Of a stretch of DNA of 64,000 nucleotides, positions 50,517 through 59,776 are shown in pieces. The translations under genes and the position numbers were made by a program. Position 1 is the first letter of the stretch, and each line of letters opens with the position of its first letter. A model generated the notes under the pieces. That model was not told where the DNA came from. It saw nothing but the letters and a program-made list of their open reading frames with translations, and did no database searches. This stretch comes from Stutzerimonas stutzeri (GTDB lineage: Bacteria; Pseudomonadota; Gammaproteobacteria; Pseudomonadales; Pseudomonadaceae), in contig NZ_POUL01000001.1 of the NCBI RefSeq assembly GCF_002890895.1, positions 186,001 through 250,000 of the forward strand, written 5' to 3'.

Positions 50517-51523
50517 TAGGAGGCCCTGTGGGTGGAAACGGTTATGGGAGCGTCTGCAACATGTTCAATGTTGAGTTTTTCGCGGCGAGTCATGCGAGCA
50601 CTCGTAAACTCCTGACCAACATGATAGAGCGGTCCTTCATTGGACAGACTGGCCATGTTCAGGATGTATTCACCCAGCACGAGAAGCACGAGCGATATCA
50701 GGAAGAACATACCTGACTGTTGCAGCGAAAAACTGATCCAGCCGGGTGCAACGTCGGCTTTAAGAACACCGATGGCGACAACGTAGATGGAATAGATCAG
50801 ATTGGCGATGGCCCCAAACATCGAGAGCGTTGTGACCAGACGCATCGGTGCACGCGTGGTGGAAACGAGCAGGCGCATGCCGCGATCAATGCTTTCTCCC
50901 AGGCGCTTAGGACGTGTGGCTTTTGGTGTTGCGCTGTACGTGAGGTAAGAGCGGGCAAAACCACCGGTTGCCGGCAAGTGGCGATAGGTGATCGCCGGTT
51001 GCGGGTGCTGAAGAATGAAGTTGATCACTCTCTTACTCAGCATCCGGTACTGCGGTGCTTCCTTGGCTAGGTGGACGCCGTTGAACCAGCTATACAACCC
51101 ATGGAATAACGCATAAGCGCTTCGGTATGCCAGGCTTTGCGGTGGTTTCTGGTCGTTGTTGGCAAATACTACGTCGGAGCCTCTAACAGCTTTATCGAGC
51201 ATTTCTGGCAGGAAATTGAGGTCGTCCACCAAAGGATCAATGACCACGACAAAATCGCCTAAAGCATTTTCCAGCCCAACCCACGAAGCGGTATCGGTAT
51301 CGACTTCCTTGGTGAGCGCATAGACTTGTAAATTAGCAAAACCATCTTCGCCTGTTAGACATTTCATCACGGAGATACTGTCGTCTTCTGACGCATTGTC
51401 AACTATAATCAGCTCGTAGTCGCTCACGAGACTGGTAATTATAGCCGCCGCATCAGACAGCACATTCTCGATAATATTAGATTGGTTTCTAACAACAAAA
51501 ACTACAGATAAAAATGGCACCAT
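50516..51523 (-). CDS. GT2 glycosyltransferase with C-terminal membrane helices (GtrB-like)
   Basis: A 335-residue protein: GT2 domain (~1-215) opening LSVVFVVRNQSNIIENVL with VDNASEDDS, then two helices (LVTTLSMFGAIANLIYSIYVVAIGVL and FFLISLVLLVLGEYILNMASL) near 230-310. This is the layout of polyprenyl-phosphate glycosyltransferases such as GtrB and ArnC. The classical DxD looks degenerate (VIDPLVDD). The start at 51523 has AAGAAGGG 5 nt upstream. It heads the coupled gene series down to 46549. Confidence 0.8.
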   Translation of the reverse strand: MVPFLSVVFVVRNQSNIIENVLSDAAAIITSLVSDYELIIVDNASEDDSISVMKCLTGEDGFANLQVYALTKEVDTDTASWVGLENALGDFVVVIDPLVDDLNFLPEMLDKAVRGSDVVFANNDQKPPQSLAYRSAYALFHGLYSWFNGVHLAKEAPQYRMLSKRVINFILQHPQPAITYRHLPATGGFARSYLTYSATPKATRPKRLGESIDRGMRLLVSTTRAPMRLVTTLSMFGAIANLIYSIYVVAIGVLKADVAPGWISFSLQQSGMFFLISLVLLVLGEYILNMASLSNEGPLYHVGQEFTSARMTRREKLNIEHVADAPITVSTHRAS

Positions 51524-51636
51524 AAAGCCCTTCTTAACAGTTGAAATACGGTAGCTGCCAAGCTTAATCGCCCGCACTTAGATGCCACTAGCTCATCGTA
51601 TACAATAGGAATTGTCTAACTGCTACATTCACGAAC

Positions 51637-52740
51637 CTATATTTTTTTTATTAAAGTTGCCAGCATAAGCCCCACATTCCCAAAGAAGCTCTGCCGATAT
51701 ACACGAGCACGCACAACCCCTGAAATTCTTTGATACAGTCTTTTGTTCCGAGCAGTCTTAAAGTGTTTCAACGTCATCTGACTCTCTCCTGCAAGACGGT
51801 GATACATAGTTTCAAGGGCATGTATATTCTGGGAATTCCATTCGTAGAAACGTCCTTTTACGGCCATGCTTAAACGCTGGCATCGCGCGCGCCAGCTGGA
51901 ATTACTGCCAACCAGATTCCCATCGTGCTGACGGTAAAGAACTCTGGGAACTGGGTCGTAGTAGATTATCCCACTTGCACCCGAAATCAGCTGATATGCC
52001 CACCAATCGTGAGAGGGAATATCAAGGTTATTGCCGGCCTCCTGTATAAGATGACATGCAGCCTTATTAAAAACCATCGTATTGCCGCCACCGATATTTT
52101 GAACTAAAGCATTGGAGAAGCTCGGTGGCAAACGAAACCTTGGAGAGTATCCAATCGGCGCGCCTGACTCATCTATCAGCTTGGTGCGACTGCAATAAAG
52201 TGCAGGAATATGCCTGGGGACTGCCTGTAACCAGGCTAGTGCTGCGTGTAGTTTATTTTCGGACCATATATCGTCCTGATCTGCCCAAGCAAAGAACTCT
52301 GCGTTTATATCTGTGCGGCATGTCAGAGAAAGGAAATTTTTAACGAAGCCTCTCTGTGGTCCTTGAACAATTTTAACTCGCTCTTGGCCCCAGCTATCGA
52401 TGTAAGCCTGCAAAATATTCAATGTGCTATCTTGAGACCCGTCATCAGAAACAACCAGACTCCAGTTACGATGCGTTTGCCGCTCAAACGAGTCGATTTG
52501 CTCGGCCAAGAAACGTTCGCCATTGTAGCTACACATCAGTATTGCAACATGCGGGCTACTGCGAGTTGAGTGCGGATACTTTTGATCTTGAGCGGCAGTA
52601 GAAGAGAAAACAGGAGTATATACGGGCACGGAGACTTTCCCCCCAAGCTGGGCAGACGCATCAATACAATAATGTAATTCAGACGAATAATAGTTACCGT
52701 CCGGCGCAACGGGCTGCGCATTTTCGCGTAAAAAGATCAC
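51637..52740 (-). CDS. Rhamnosyltransferase-like family 2 glycosyltransferase
   Basis: A 367-residue GT2. AILMCSYNGERFLAEQIDSFERQTH, VVSDDGSQDST and WADQDDIWSENKL are typical of alpha-1,3-rhamnosyltransferase-like enzymes. A long N-terminal extension of ~65 residues precedes the GT domain, probably because the GTG start at 52740 (with GAGGG upstream) borders a decayed MBL-fold fragment. It would add a sugar, perhaps rhamnose, to the O-unit. No rml genes are in the window. The gap to the next gene is 113 nt. Confidence 0.8.
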   Translation of the reverse strand: MIFLRENAQPVAPDGNYYSSELHYCIDASAQLGGKVSVPVYTPVFSSTAAQDQKYPHSTRSSPHVAILMCSYNGERFLAEQIDSFERQTHRNWSLVVSDDGSQDSTLNILQAYIDSWGQERVKIVQGPQRGFVKNFLSLTCRTDINAEFFAWADQDDIWSENKLHAALAWLQAVPRHIPALYCSRTKLIDESGAPIGYSPRFRLPPSFSNALVQNIGGGNTMVFNKAACHLIQEAGNNLDIPSHDWWAYQLISGASGIIYYDPVPRVLYRQHDGNLVGSNSSWRARCQRLSMAVKGRFYEWNSQNIHALETMYHRLAGESQMTLKHFKTARNKRLYQRISGVVRARVYRQSFFGNVGLMLATLIKKI

Positions 52741-52756
52741 GAATTAACCCTCTGTT

Positions 52757-52894
52757 CATAGTAGCAGCACCTGCAACCTGGCTGGCATTACCAGCAATCA
52801 CGAATCCCGGGCGAGCATTACACGCGAGACGCTGGATCATCGGAGTATGGTCTCCGCCATGGTTATCGACTGATATTACTAGGTTGAATTTCAT
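52757..52894 (-). pseudogene. Decayed partial copy of the adjacent MBL-fold gene
   Basis: The minus-strand reading (around FNLVISVDNHGGDHTPMIQRL, then ARPGFVIAGN) matches the active gene's ITVDSHCAHMRMVQHLARTARPAIVIAGN region with the same spacing; the nucleotides also align. It has no usable neighbours on either side and lies between the GT2 gene and the main MBL pseudogene. It is read as a leftover of a duplication or of an older gene. Confidence 0.65.
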
Positions 52895-53016
52895 TTCTTC
52901 TAATCCTCTGCATAATGCAAGCTGCGTAGGCGGGTTACAGCATGACCTCGGAGGACAGAGCCGGTGGTGGCTGGAACTTTCCGTTATTTTTTGTCTGCGT
53001 CTTCCGCCACGTGACA

Positions 53017-54483
53017 TCATGGAATAGCGATCTCGGCTGTTTCACCTGCCTGCTCGATAATGAGCATGAGTTTTTTGCTAAAGCCTGTTTAGCCTTCGCC
53101 TCACCGTGAACGATGCGAATGTGGGATGGCCTATTTCGCATCCCGGTTACAAATCGCACCAACCCATCCTGTTCCGCATGGGCGGAACAACCTCCGATGC
53201 TCTCAATGCCGGCCTCTATGTCTAGCCTCTCACCGTCGATATCGACGTAGCCGCCCGCAGGCCCATAAGCCTGAATTGCGCGCCCTGGCGTGCCTGCTGC
53301 CTGGTAACCGACCAACAACACGTTGTGCCTTGCATTGCTCAGCATGGCTTTCAGGTATTTGACGATACGGCCACTGGAGCACATGCCATTACCGGCAATC
53401 ACAATGGCCGGACGAGCGGTACGCGCAAGATGCTGGACCATGCGCATATGGGCGCAGTGGCTATCGACAGTTATTAGTTGCTCGAAGCACAGTGGACCGC
53501 GGCCGGATTGTACACGCTTGAGCGCCTCCTGATTCCAGAAGGGCTGGAGTTCTCGATAAGCTGCAGTAAAGCGGCTGGCCAATGGCGAGTCGAGGATGAT
53601 GGGGAGTTCGGGCCAGTTCACTGTATTTGTCGCATCACCAGGGCTATTCGCGAGCAAGCTCGCTCCTACAACAGAACGCTGTTTGGTCTTGCTGGTGAAT
53701 GATCGCTTCAAGCTCGTAGAGCAATTCCTGGGTGCGGCCGATGCTGAAGGCTGGGATTAGAACCGTACCTTGGTCCTTCAACGCTTTTTCTATTACAGCT
53801 TCGAGGCGCTGCCGGCGAGTGCGGCGATCTTCGTGCTGGCGATCACCGTACGTAGTTTCGATGACACGAATGTCCGCACCGTACGGAGACTTGGGTGCTG
53901 GTAATAACGGAGCGTGTGGTGCACCGAGGTCACCGGAGAACACAACCCGCTTCTTTTCGCCAGTCTTTGGATAAGCGAGGTCGAATTCGACATAGGCAGA
54001 GCCGAGGATATGCCCTGCTCGCTGCAAGCGAATACGGCATACGAGATCGTCCGCGTCGCGCAAGGTGAACCAAGTGTTGTAAGGCAGCGCGATGATGCGT
54101 TGCTCAACTAGCGCTATATAGCGCTCGACCTGTTTCTGGTCGCGGCTGACCCCAAGTTTGAAAGCATCTTCAAGAACGATGGGCAGTAGCTTGGCTGAGG
54201 GTTCGCTGCAAAGGATCGGACCGTCGAAACCAGCGGCAAGCAAGTAAGGTATGCGGCCGACGTGGTCATTGTGCACATGCGTTGCGATTAGTGCCCGGAC
54301 ACTATCCAGCGGGAATTCGATATCAAGGCTGCCCTGCCCCGATTTTCCATCTTTGGAAATATCGGCCCCTTGGAATAAGCCGCAGTCGATCAAGTAGCTG
54401 TGTGCGGGATCTGCATACAATTCATGGCATGAGCCGGTCACGCCGTTGACGGCGCCATGATGGACGATCTGTGGATACGACAT
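53017..54483 (-). pseudogene. MBL-fold/beta-CASP RNA exonuclease-like gene, disrupted
   Basis: The N-terminal frame (54483-53644) has GAVNGVTGSCHELY, the zinc motif THVHNDHVGRIPYL and RAGHILGSAYVEF. The C-terminal frame (to ~53017) has LPIILDSPLASRFT, IAGNGMCSSGRIVKYLK and GGCSAHAEQDGL, the beta-CASP motifs. The family comprises RNA-processing hydrolases related to CPSF-73. The frames separate at a REP-like palindrome (53647-53669). A second frameshift lies in a T6 tract (53071-53076): adding one base restores a C-terminus that ends at a TGA at 53019-53017. Two lesions suggest a dead gene, though a sequencing error at the T-run is possible. Confidence 0.8.
53647..53669. repeat. REP-like palindromic element in coding sequence
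   Basis: A 23-base sequence identical to 57245-57267, with the palindromic core GCGAGCAAGCTCGC and trailing TCCTAC, typical of Pseudomonas REP sequences. It interrupts the MBL-fold gene and coincides with the frame break. Confidence 0.8.
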
Positions 54484-54669
54484 CGGTTAGTTCCCTTAAC
54501 CTAGCGATGTGAGCGGCTTCGCAAAAGCGGCGCATTTTGCCATGCGCTTAACCTCACACCAAGTGCGGGCTAGAAAAATGTTACGGCGCTTGGGAACTTT
54601 TCGAATTTAGGCCTGCACTAGGCTCTAGTTAGCGAAACTCGCTGCCACCTGCCGGCAGCGGCGATGTGC

Positions 54670-54954
54670 TCACTCGTCTTCGTTCACTCGATCACGCAAC
54701 TCTTTCCCTGGCTTGAAATGCGGGACGAATTTGCCATCGAGCGGGACGGATTGGCCGGTTTTGGGGTTACGACCGACGCGGGGCGCGCGGTAATGGAGGG
54801 AAAAACTGCCGAAGCCGCGGATTTCGATGCGGTCACCGGTGGCCAATGCCTGAGCCATCTGCTCGAGCATGGTTTTGATTGCCAGCTCCACATCCTTGGA
54901 CGAAAGCAGCCCTTGCTGGGTGACGATACGCTCGATCAACTCCGACTTGGTCAT
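54670..54954 (-). CDS. ihfB: Integration host factor subunit beta
   Basis: A 94-residue DNA-bending protein. The sequence [23 protein letters not shown] and the DNA-intercalating arm [15 protein letters not shown] are nearly identical to P. aeruginosa IhfB. With IhfA it forms IHF. The ATG at 54954 has GAAGGG 6 nt upstream. rpsA, its usual upstream neighbour, is not present; deaD is upstream instead. As in P. aeruginosa, it borders the O-antigen locus. Confidence 0.97.
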   Translation of the reverse strand: MTKSELIERIVTQQGLLSSKDVELAIKTMLEQMAQALATGDRIEIRGFGSFSLHYRAPRVGRNPKTGQSVPLDGKFVPHFKPGKELRDRVNEDE

Positions 54955-55142
54955 GGTTTTCCCTTCGTTTTCAAGCGGCTAGATCATTTGGGTTGCGCTC
55001 GTTTGTAGCATGTTGTTTAGAGTTTGAACAGCCCGACCAAGGGAACCGATTCACGCTTGTGTTGCACTCCTACACTAAAGCGTGCTGAGTGGGAGAAGCG
55101 TTCCGGTGCGATAACCGCCTCCGCTTCGACGACTTTGAGGGC

Positions 55143-55168
55143 AAAAAAAAGGTGGACCGAAGTCCACC
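55143..55168 (-). terminator. Rho-independent terminator of deaD
   Basis: On the minus strand GGTGGAC-TTCG-GTCCACC forms a 7-bp stem with a stable UUCG tetraloop, followed by eight T. It lies 54 nt after the deaD stop and isolates ihfB. Confidence 0.95.
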
Positions 55169-55221
55169 CTTTTCTATTTCTGATGAGGACCAGCCTCATC
55201 GCGTGCCGCTACATCCAGGCA

Positions 55222-56883
55222 TCAATCTTCGCGATAGCGACGCAGCTTGAGTTGCTTGCCACCGACGCGGGTGTCCTTGAGCTTGCCCAGCAGGCGCTCG
55301 AGACCTTCTTCCGGCAGTTCGACCAGGCTGAAGCTATCACGTACCTGGATGCGACCGATGTCTTCACGGGCCAGGCCGCCTTCGTTGAGGATGGCGCCGA
55401 GCAGGTTGCGGGCAGCGATGCCGTCACGGGCACCCAGCGCGGTGCGGCAACGAGCACGGCCTTCGGCCAACGGGATCGGCGCACGACGCTCACGGTCACC
55501 GCTACGCTCAGGACGATCCGAACGCTCACGCGGGCTGCTGGTCGGAACGAGCGGCTGCTCTTTCTCGACTTCAGCCAGGGTAAGCGCCTGGCCATTGGTT
55601 GCCTTGCGCAACAGAGCTGCGGCCAGGGCGCGCGGGCTGCAACCGATATCGGCAACCAGCTTGTCGAGCAGTTCGCCGTGGCTGGCTTCTGCATCGGCTA
55701 CCAGTGGCGCGAGACTGTTGGTCAGTTTCTTGATGCGCGCGTCCAGCACTTGCTGAGCATTCGGCAGACGGGCTTCAGCCACCTTCTGGTTGGTGACGCG
55801 CTCGATGACCTGCAGCATGCGACGCTCACGCGGAGTGACCAGCAGCAAGGCACGGCCTTCACGACCGGCACGACCAGTACGGCCGATACGGTGTACGTAG
55901 GATTCCGGGTCGTAAGGCATGTCGACGTTGAATACGTGGGTGATACGCGAGACGTCGAGGCCACGGGCAGCGACGTCTGTCGCCACAACGATGTCCAGAC
56001 GGCCATCCTTGAGCGACTCGATCACGCGCTCGCGCTGGTTCTGGGCGATGTCACCGTTCAGCGCGGCGGCTTTGTAGCCCTTGGCTTCCAGCGCGGCGGC
56101 CAGATCCAGCGTGGCCTGCTTGGTGCGCACGAAGGCGATCAGTGCGTCGAAGTCTTCAACTTCGAGCAGGCGCAGCACGGCAGCAATCTTCTGATCAGCA
56201 TGGACCATCAGGTGCGCCTGCTCGATGGCGGTCACGGTCTGAGTCTTGGTAGCCACCTTGATGTGCTGCGGCTCGCGCAGGTGCTTCTCGGCGATTGCGC
56301 GAATCGAATGCGGCAGGGTCGCGGAGAACAGCACAGTCTGACGGCTTTCCGGCATGGCTTCGAAGATGACTTCGAGGTCGTCCATGAAGCCAAGCTTGAG
56401 CATTTCGTCAGCTTCGTCGAGAACGAGGTACTGGATGGTCGACAGCAGCGTGCCGTTACGGCTCAGGTGGTCGACCAGACGACCCGGGGTGGCGACGATG
56501 ATCTGCGCGCCCTGGCGGATGGCCTTGAGCTGCGGCCCCATCGGAGCGCCACCGTAAACGGCGACGACGCCAACGCCTGGCATCTGCTTGGAGTACGTTT
56601 CGAACGCAGTGGCAACCTGCAGGGCCAGTTCACGAGTTGGTGCGAGAATCAGCGCTTGTGGCTCACGCTTGGCCGGATCGATCTTGGAGAGGATAGGCAG
56701 CGCGAAGGCTGCGGTTTTACCGGTACCGGTCTGGGCCTGGCCGATCATGTCGTGGCCGCCGAGAATTACCGGGATAGCCTGGCTCTGAATGGCCGAAGGC
56801 TCTTCGTAACCTACTGCAATGACAGCAGCGAGTACGGAGGGATGAATACCGAGTGCGGCAAAGCCGCCGATTTCCTGGGTCAT
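55222..56883 (-). CDS. deaD: DEAD-box RNA helicase DeaD/CsdA
   Basis: A 553-residue helicase: Q-motif around GFAALGIHPSVLAAV, Walker A AQTGTGKTAAF (~45), DEADEML (~155), SAT, and HRIGRTGRAGREG (~325). A C-terminal RNA-recognition (DbpA-like) domain spans ~480-550. It should remodel RNA and assist ribosome assembly, especially in the cold. The ATG at 56883 follows AGGA; the 24 codons upstream in the frame look non-conserved. The 458 nt upstream may form a regulatory leader. Confidence 0.93.
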   Translation of the reverse strand: MTQEIGGFAALGIHPSVLAAVIAVGYEEPSAIQSQAIPVILGGHDMIGQAQTGTGKTAAFALPILSKIDPAKREPQALILAPTRELALQVATAFETYSKQMPGVGVVAVYGGAPMGPQLKAIRQGAQIIVATPGRLVDHLSRNGTLLSTIQYLVLDEADEMLKLGFMDDLEVIFEAMPESRQTVLFSATLPHSIRAIAEKHLREPQHIKVATKTQTVTAIEQAHLMVHADQKIAAVLRLLEVEDFDALIAFVRTKQATLDLAAALEAKGYKAAALNGDIAQNQRERVIESLKDGRLDIVVATDVAARGLDVSRITHVFNVDMPYDPESYVHRIGRTGRAGREGRALLLVTPRERRMLQVIERVTNQKVAEARLPNAQQVLDARIKKLTNSLAPLVADAEASHGELLDKLVADIGCSPRALAAALLRKATNGQALTLAEVEKEQPLVPTSSPRERSDRPERSGDRERRAPIPLAEGRARCRTALGARDGIAARNLLGAILNEGGLAREDIGRIQVRDSFSLVELPEEGLERLLGKLKDTRVGGKQLKLRRYRED

Positions 56884-57341
56884 GGGTCTTTTCCTGATGC
56901 TCCGCAAAGACCCATGTTCCGAAGCTGCGCATGCCATGCAAAACCCGAAGGTCACCCTGGCAGCCTGGTCGGCGGGGTTTGCGAAAACGTAATGAATGAT
57001 GAATCGTCTAGGACAGCCGCGAGAAGCGGAAAGCAGCCGAAGCAGCGCTTCGTGTGTTGCAGTACCTGAACGCAGGCTGGGTTTCAGCCGGCGCGTACTA
57101 TACCGGAATTCTGTGAAGCTGTGCGTGTAATTTGTCTTTGGAGTTAGGTTCCGGTGAGCGGATTTCGCGCGCGTAACACGCTAGCGTATGCGCTTAAAGT
57201 CCTCTTATTAGAGCGCGCGGCTAGTGAACGGGCTCGAGCTAGTCTTCGCGAGCAAGCTCGCTCCTACCAGAGCACCGTGCTGAACTGTTGTTTACGTGAG
57301 CCATACATGGGCATGGCATCGGTTGGTAACTCATCGCGCGC
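56884..57341 (-). other. deaD leader / intergenic region with REP
   Basis: 458 nt between the spermidine-synthase-like gene and deaD. It contains a REP-like element (57245-57267) and no supported gene. A long leader ahead of a cold-shock helicase is plausible but not shown. Confidence 0.5.
57245..57267. repeat. REP-like palindromic element, intergenic copy
   Basis: Identical over 23 bases to 53647-53669. Core GCGAGCAAGCTCGC, here between genes, as usual for REP sequences. Confidence 0.8.
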
Positions 57342-58091
57342 TCAGCTCGCCGGCCTAAGTGCGCCGATCAGTGAATCCAGCGTGTAGCCCAGCCGCGGCG
57401 CCAGCGCTGCGGCGCGCTCACGCAGGCCAGCCTCGTCGAGCGTCTGTTCCAGATCGGCGGGCACGAACAGGATGACGTTGCCCTCCTTCACCGGGCATTC
57501 CCAATAGTGGCGATGAAACAAGCCACGAAGCAACGCCGCACCCAGCGGCTTGTCCTCGTCGGTACCCCACTGGTTGATGATCAGCCAGCCATCTGGGCTC
57601 AGCTTTTGCTGGCAGCTCTGGAGAAAACGCCACGCCAGGTGCGCGGCCGCCGGGCCTACGTCTGTATAAAGGTCGACAAATATCAGGTCCGCGGCTTCGG
57701 CCGAATCCAGCAACTCCACTGCATCGCCAATGCGGATATAAAGCCGCGAATCGTTCTGCAGGCCCATATAACGCATCGCCAGCTCAGGCACGTCCGGCCG
57801 CAGTTCGATGGCCTCGACGTCTTCCAGCGGCAGGAATTCGAGGCATGCCTGGGTCAGGGTGCCAGCGCCTAGCCCGAGAAAAAGCGCGGTTTCCGGAGCA
57901 GCGTGCAGCAAGCCGCCCATCAACATGGCGCGCGTATAGTCGTACTCCAACCAGCTCGGATCTTGGATAAACACGCAGCTCTGCTCGACCGCCGCGCCGA
58001 ACTCTAGAAATCGGTACTCGCCCACTTCCAGCACACGGATCAGGCCGAACGCGTCATGCACTTCAGCCAGCAACACTTCCTGCTTGTCCAC
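57342..58091 (-). CDS. Spermidine synthase-like methyltransferase-fold protein
   Basis: A 249-residue protein of the spermidine/spermine synthase superfamily. [33 protein letters not shown] is the nucleotide-binding/first-motif region; [17 protein letters not shown] contains the conserved Asp region. It starts with GTG at 58091, preceded by GGGAG 9 nt upstream. Homologues next to the class II DAHP synthase gene in pseudomonads are annotated as spermidine synthases; true aminopropyltransferase activity is uncertain. It diverges from the DAHP synthase gene. Confidence 0.8.
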   Translation of the reverse strand: MDKQEVLLAEVHDAFGLIRVLEVGEYRFLEFGAAVEQSCVFIQDPSWLEYDYTRAMLMGGLLHAAPETALFLGLGAGTLTQACLEFLPLEDVEAIELRPDVPELAMRYMGLQNDSRLYIRIGDAVELLDSAEAADLIFVDLYTDVGPAAAHLAWRFLQSCQQKLSPDGWLIINQWGTDEDKPLGAALLRGLFHRHYWECPVKEGNVILFVPADLEQTLDEAGLRERAAALAPRLGYTLDSLIGALRPAS

Positions 58092-58209
58092 CTGCGCTCA
58101 CTCCCAAACCGGTCGGCGCATCTTACCAGCCCGATTAGCAAGGGCTATCAGCGCTGAGCTGTCGCATCAGGTAAAATTTGGGCACTTTTTGCGGACGGAA
58201 TCAATTTCC

Positions 58210-59559
58210 ATGAGCCACGCCTGGAGCCCCACCAGCTGGAGAACCAAACCTATCCAGCAGCAGCCCGAATACCCGGACGCCGCGCATCTGCAGCGCGTCG
58301 AGAGGACGCTGGCGAGTTTGCCGCCACTGGTGTTCGCTGGCGAGGCACGGGAGCTGCGCCGGCAATTCGCTGAGGTCACCCAAGGCCGCGCGTTTCTGCT
58401 GCAGGGTGGTGATTGCGCGGAAAGCTTCGCCGAATTCTCCGCACCAAAAATCCGCGACACCTTCAAAGTGCTGCTGCAGATGGCAATCGTGATGACCTTC
58501 GCCGCTGGATGTCCTGTAGTAAAGGTCGGGCGCATGGCCGGCCAGTTCGCCAAACCGCGTTCCTCCGGCGACGAAACTATCGACGGCGTGACCCTCCCGG
58601 CGTACCGCGGCGACATCGTCAACGGTATCGGCTTCGATGAGAAAAGCCGCGTGCCGGACCCGGAGCGCCTGCTACAGGCATACCACCAATCCACGTCCAG
58701 CCTGAACCTGCTGCGCGCCTTCGCCCAAGGCGGTTTCGCCGACCTGCACCAAGTGCATCAGTGGAATCTCGATTTCATCGCCAACTCCCAGATGGCCGAG
58801 AAGTATCACCGCCTGGGCGCACGGATTGATCAGGCGCTGAGGTTCATGCGCGCCTGTGGAATGGACAATGCGCCCCAGTTGCGCGAAACCAGCTTCTTCA
58901 CTGCTCATGAGGCATTACTGCTGAACTACGAGCAGGCGTTCGTGCGCCAGGACAGCCTCAGCGGTGGTTGGTACGACTGCTCTGCGCACATGCTCTGGAT
59001 TGGCGACCGCACGCGGCAGCTGGACGGCGCCCATGTGGAGTTCCTCCGCGGCGTGGGCAACCCCATCGGGGTGAAGGTGGGGCCAAGCATGGCCAGCGAA
59101 GAACTGATCCGCCTGATCGATATCCTCAATCCGGAGAATGATCCCGGCCGCCTGAACCTTATCGTGCGGATGGGTGCAGACAAGGTTCAGGAAGGCTTGC
59201 CTCGCCTGATTCAGACTGTGCAGCAAGAAGGTCGTCAGGTGCTGTGGAGCTCCGACCCGATGCATGGCAACACCATGAAGGCCTCCAGCGGCTACAAGAC
59301 CCGGGACTTTGCACGAGTGCTGGCCGAGGTGAGGCAGTTCTTCGACGTGCACCGCGCCGAAGGCAGCTACCCCGGCGGGATTCATATTGAAATGACTGGG
59401 CAGAACGTCACGGAGTGCATCGGCGGCTCACGCCCGATTACCGAGGACGGGCTCTCCGACCGCTACCACACCCATTGCGACCCCAGGCTGAACGCCGATC
59501 AGTCGCTGGAAATGGCGTTCATGATCGCTGAGACGCTGAAGCAGGTCCGGCCTAGCTGA
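58210..59559 (+). CDS. Class II 3-deoxy-D-arabino-heptulosonate 7-phosphate synthase
   Basis: A 449-residue class II DAHP synthase, catalysing the first shikimate-pathway step from PEP and erythrose 4-phosphate. Motifs: [39 protein letters not shown] and [15 protein letters not shown], including the Cys and Glu/Asp metal ligands. The starts [11 protein letters not shown] matches class II enzymes of pseudomonads. The ATG at 58210 is preferred to extension to 58084, which overlaps the divergent gene. Allosteric control by aromatic amino acids cannot be read here. Confidence 0.94.
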   Translation: MSHAWSPTSWRTKPIQQQPEYPDAAHLQRVERTLASLPPLVFAGEARELRRQFAEVTQGRAFLLQGGDCAESFAEFSAPKIRDTFKVLLQMAIVMTFAAGCPVVKVGRMAGQFAKPRSSGDETIDGVTLPAYRGDIVNGIGFDEKSRVPDPERLLQAYHQSTSSLNLLRAFAQGGFADLHQVHQWNLDFIANSQMAEKYHRLGARIDQALRFMRACGMDNAPQLRETSFFTAHEALLLNYEQAFVRQDSLSGGWYDCSAHMLWIGDRTRQLDGAHVEFLRGVGNPIGVKVGPSMASEELIRLIDILNPENDPGRLNLIVRMGADKVQEGLPRLIQTVQQEGRQVLWSSDPMHGNTMKASSGYKTRDFARVLAEVRQFFDVHRAEGSYPGGIHIEMTGQNVTECIGGSRPITEDGLSDRYHTHCDPRLNADQSLEMAFMIAETLKQVRPS

Positions 59560-59712
59560 TATCACCTGCGATGGTGTGCGCCCGGCTCGTTTGGCGAGCT
59601 GGGCGCAGTCCTCACGTCAAAGGACCGCGCGAGTCGCTGGAGTCAGGTGTACGAGACTGCAGCGGAGCGCTATCCGACCGTTCCCAAGCCCCCACTGCCG
59701 TGGTCGGCTGAA

Positions 59713-59733
59713 GCGGTGCACCGCCCACCCTAC
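59713..59733 (-). repeat. GTAGGGTGG-type palindromic element
   Basis: GCGGTGCACCGC (59713-59724) is a perfect palindrome, followed directly by CCACCCTAC (59725-59733), the reverse complement of GTAGGGTGG that starts the element at 35763. This second copy lies between the DAHP synthase gene and ttcA. Confidence 0.55.
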
Positions 59734-59776
59734 AAGCGTTCGCTTGGGACTTATGGCTTGAAGCCCGCGGCTGCCG

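Noticed and set aside
51637-52740. Complete dTDP-rhamnose pathway implied by a rhamnosyltransferase-like gene
   Set aside because: No rmlA, B, C or D gene is present in the window; the donor sugar is not established.
52694-53020. 108-codon minus-strand ORF as an intact gene
   Set aside because: Only its middle matches the MBL-fold gene; ends are low-complexity Arg/Cys-rich. It is listed as a decayed fragment instead.
55024-57069. 681-codon plus-strand frame over deaD
   Set aside because: Antisense to the well-supported helicase gene.
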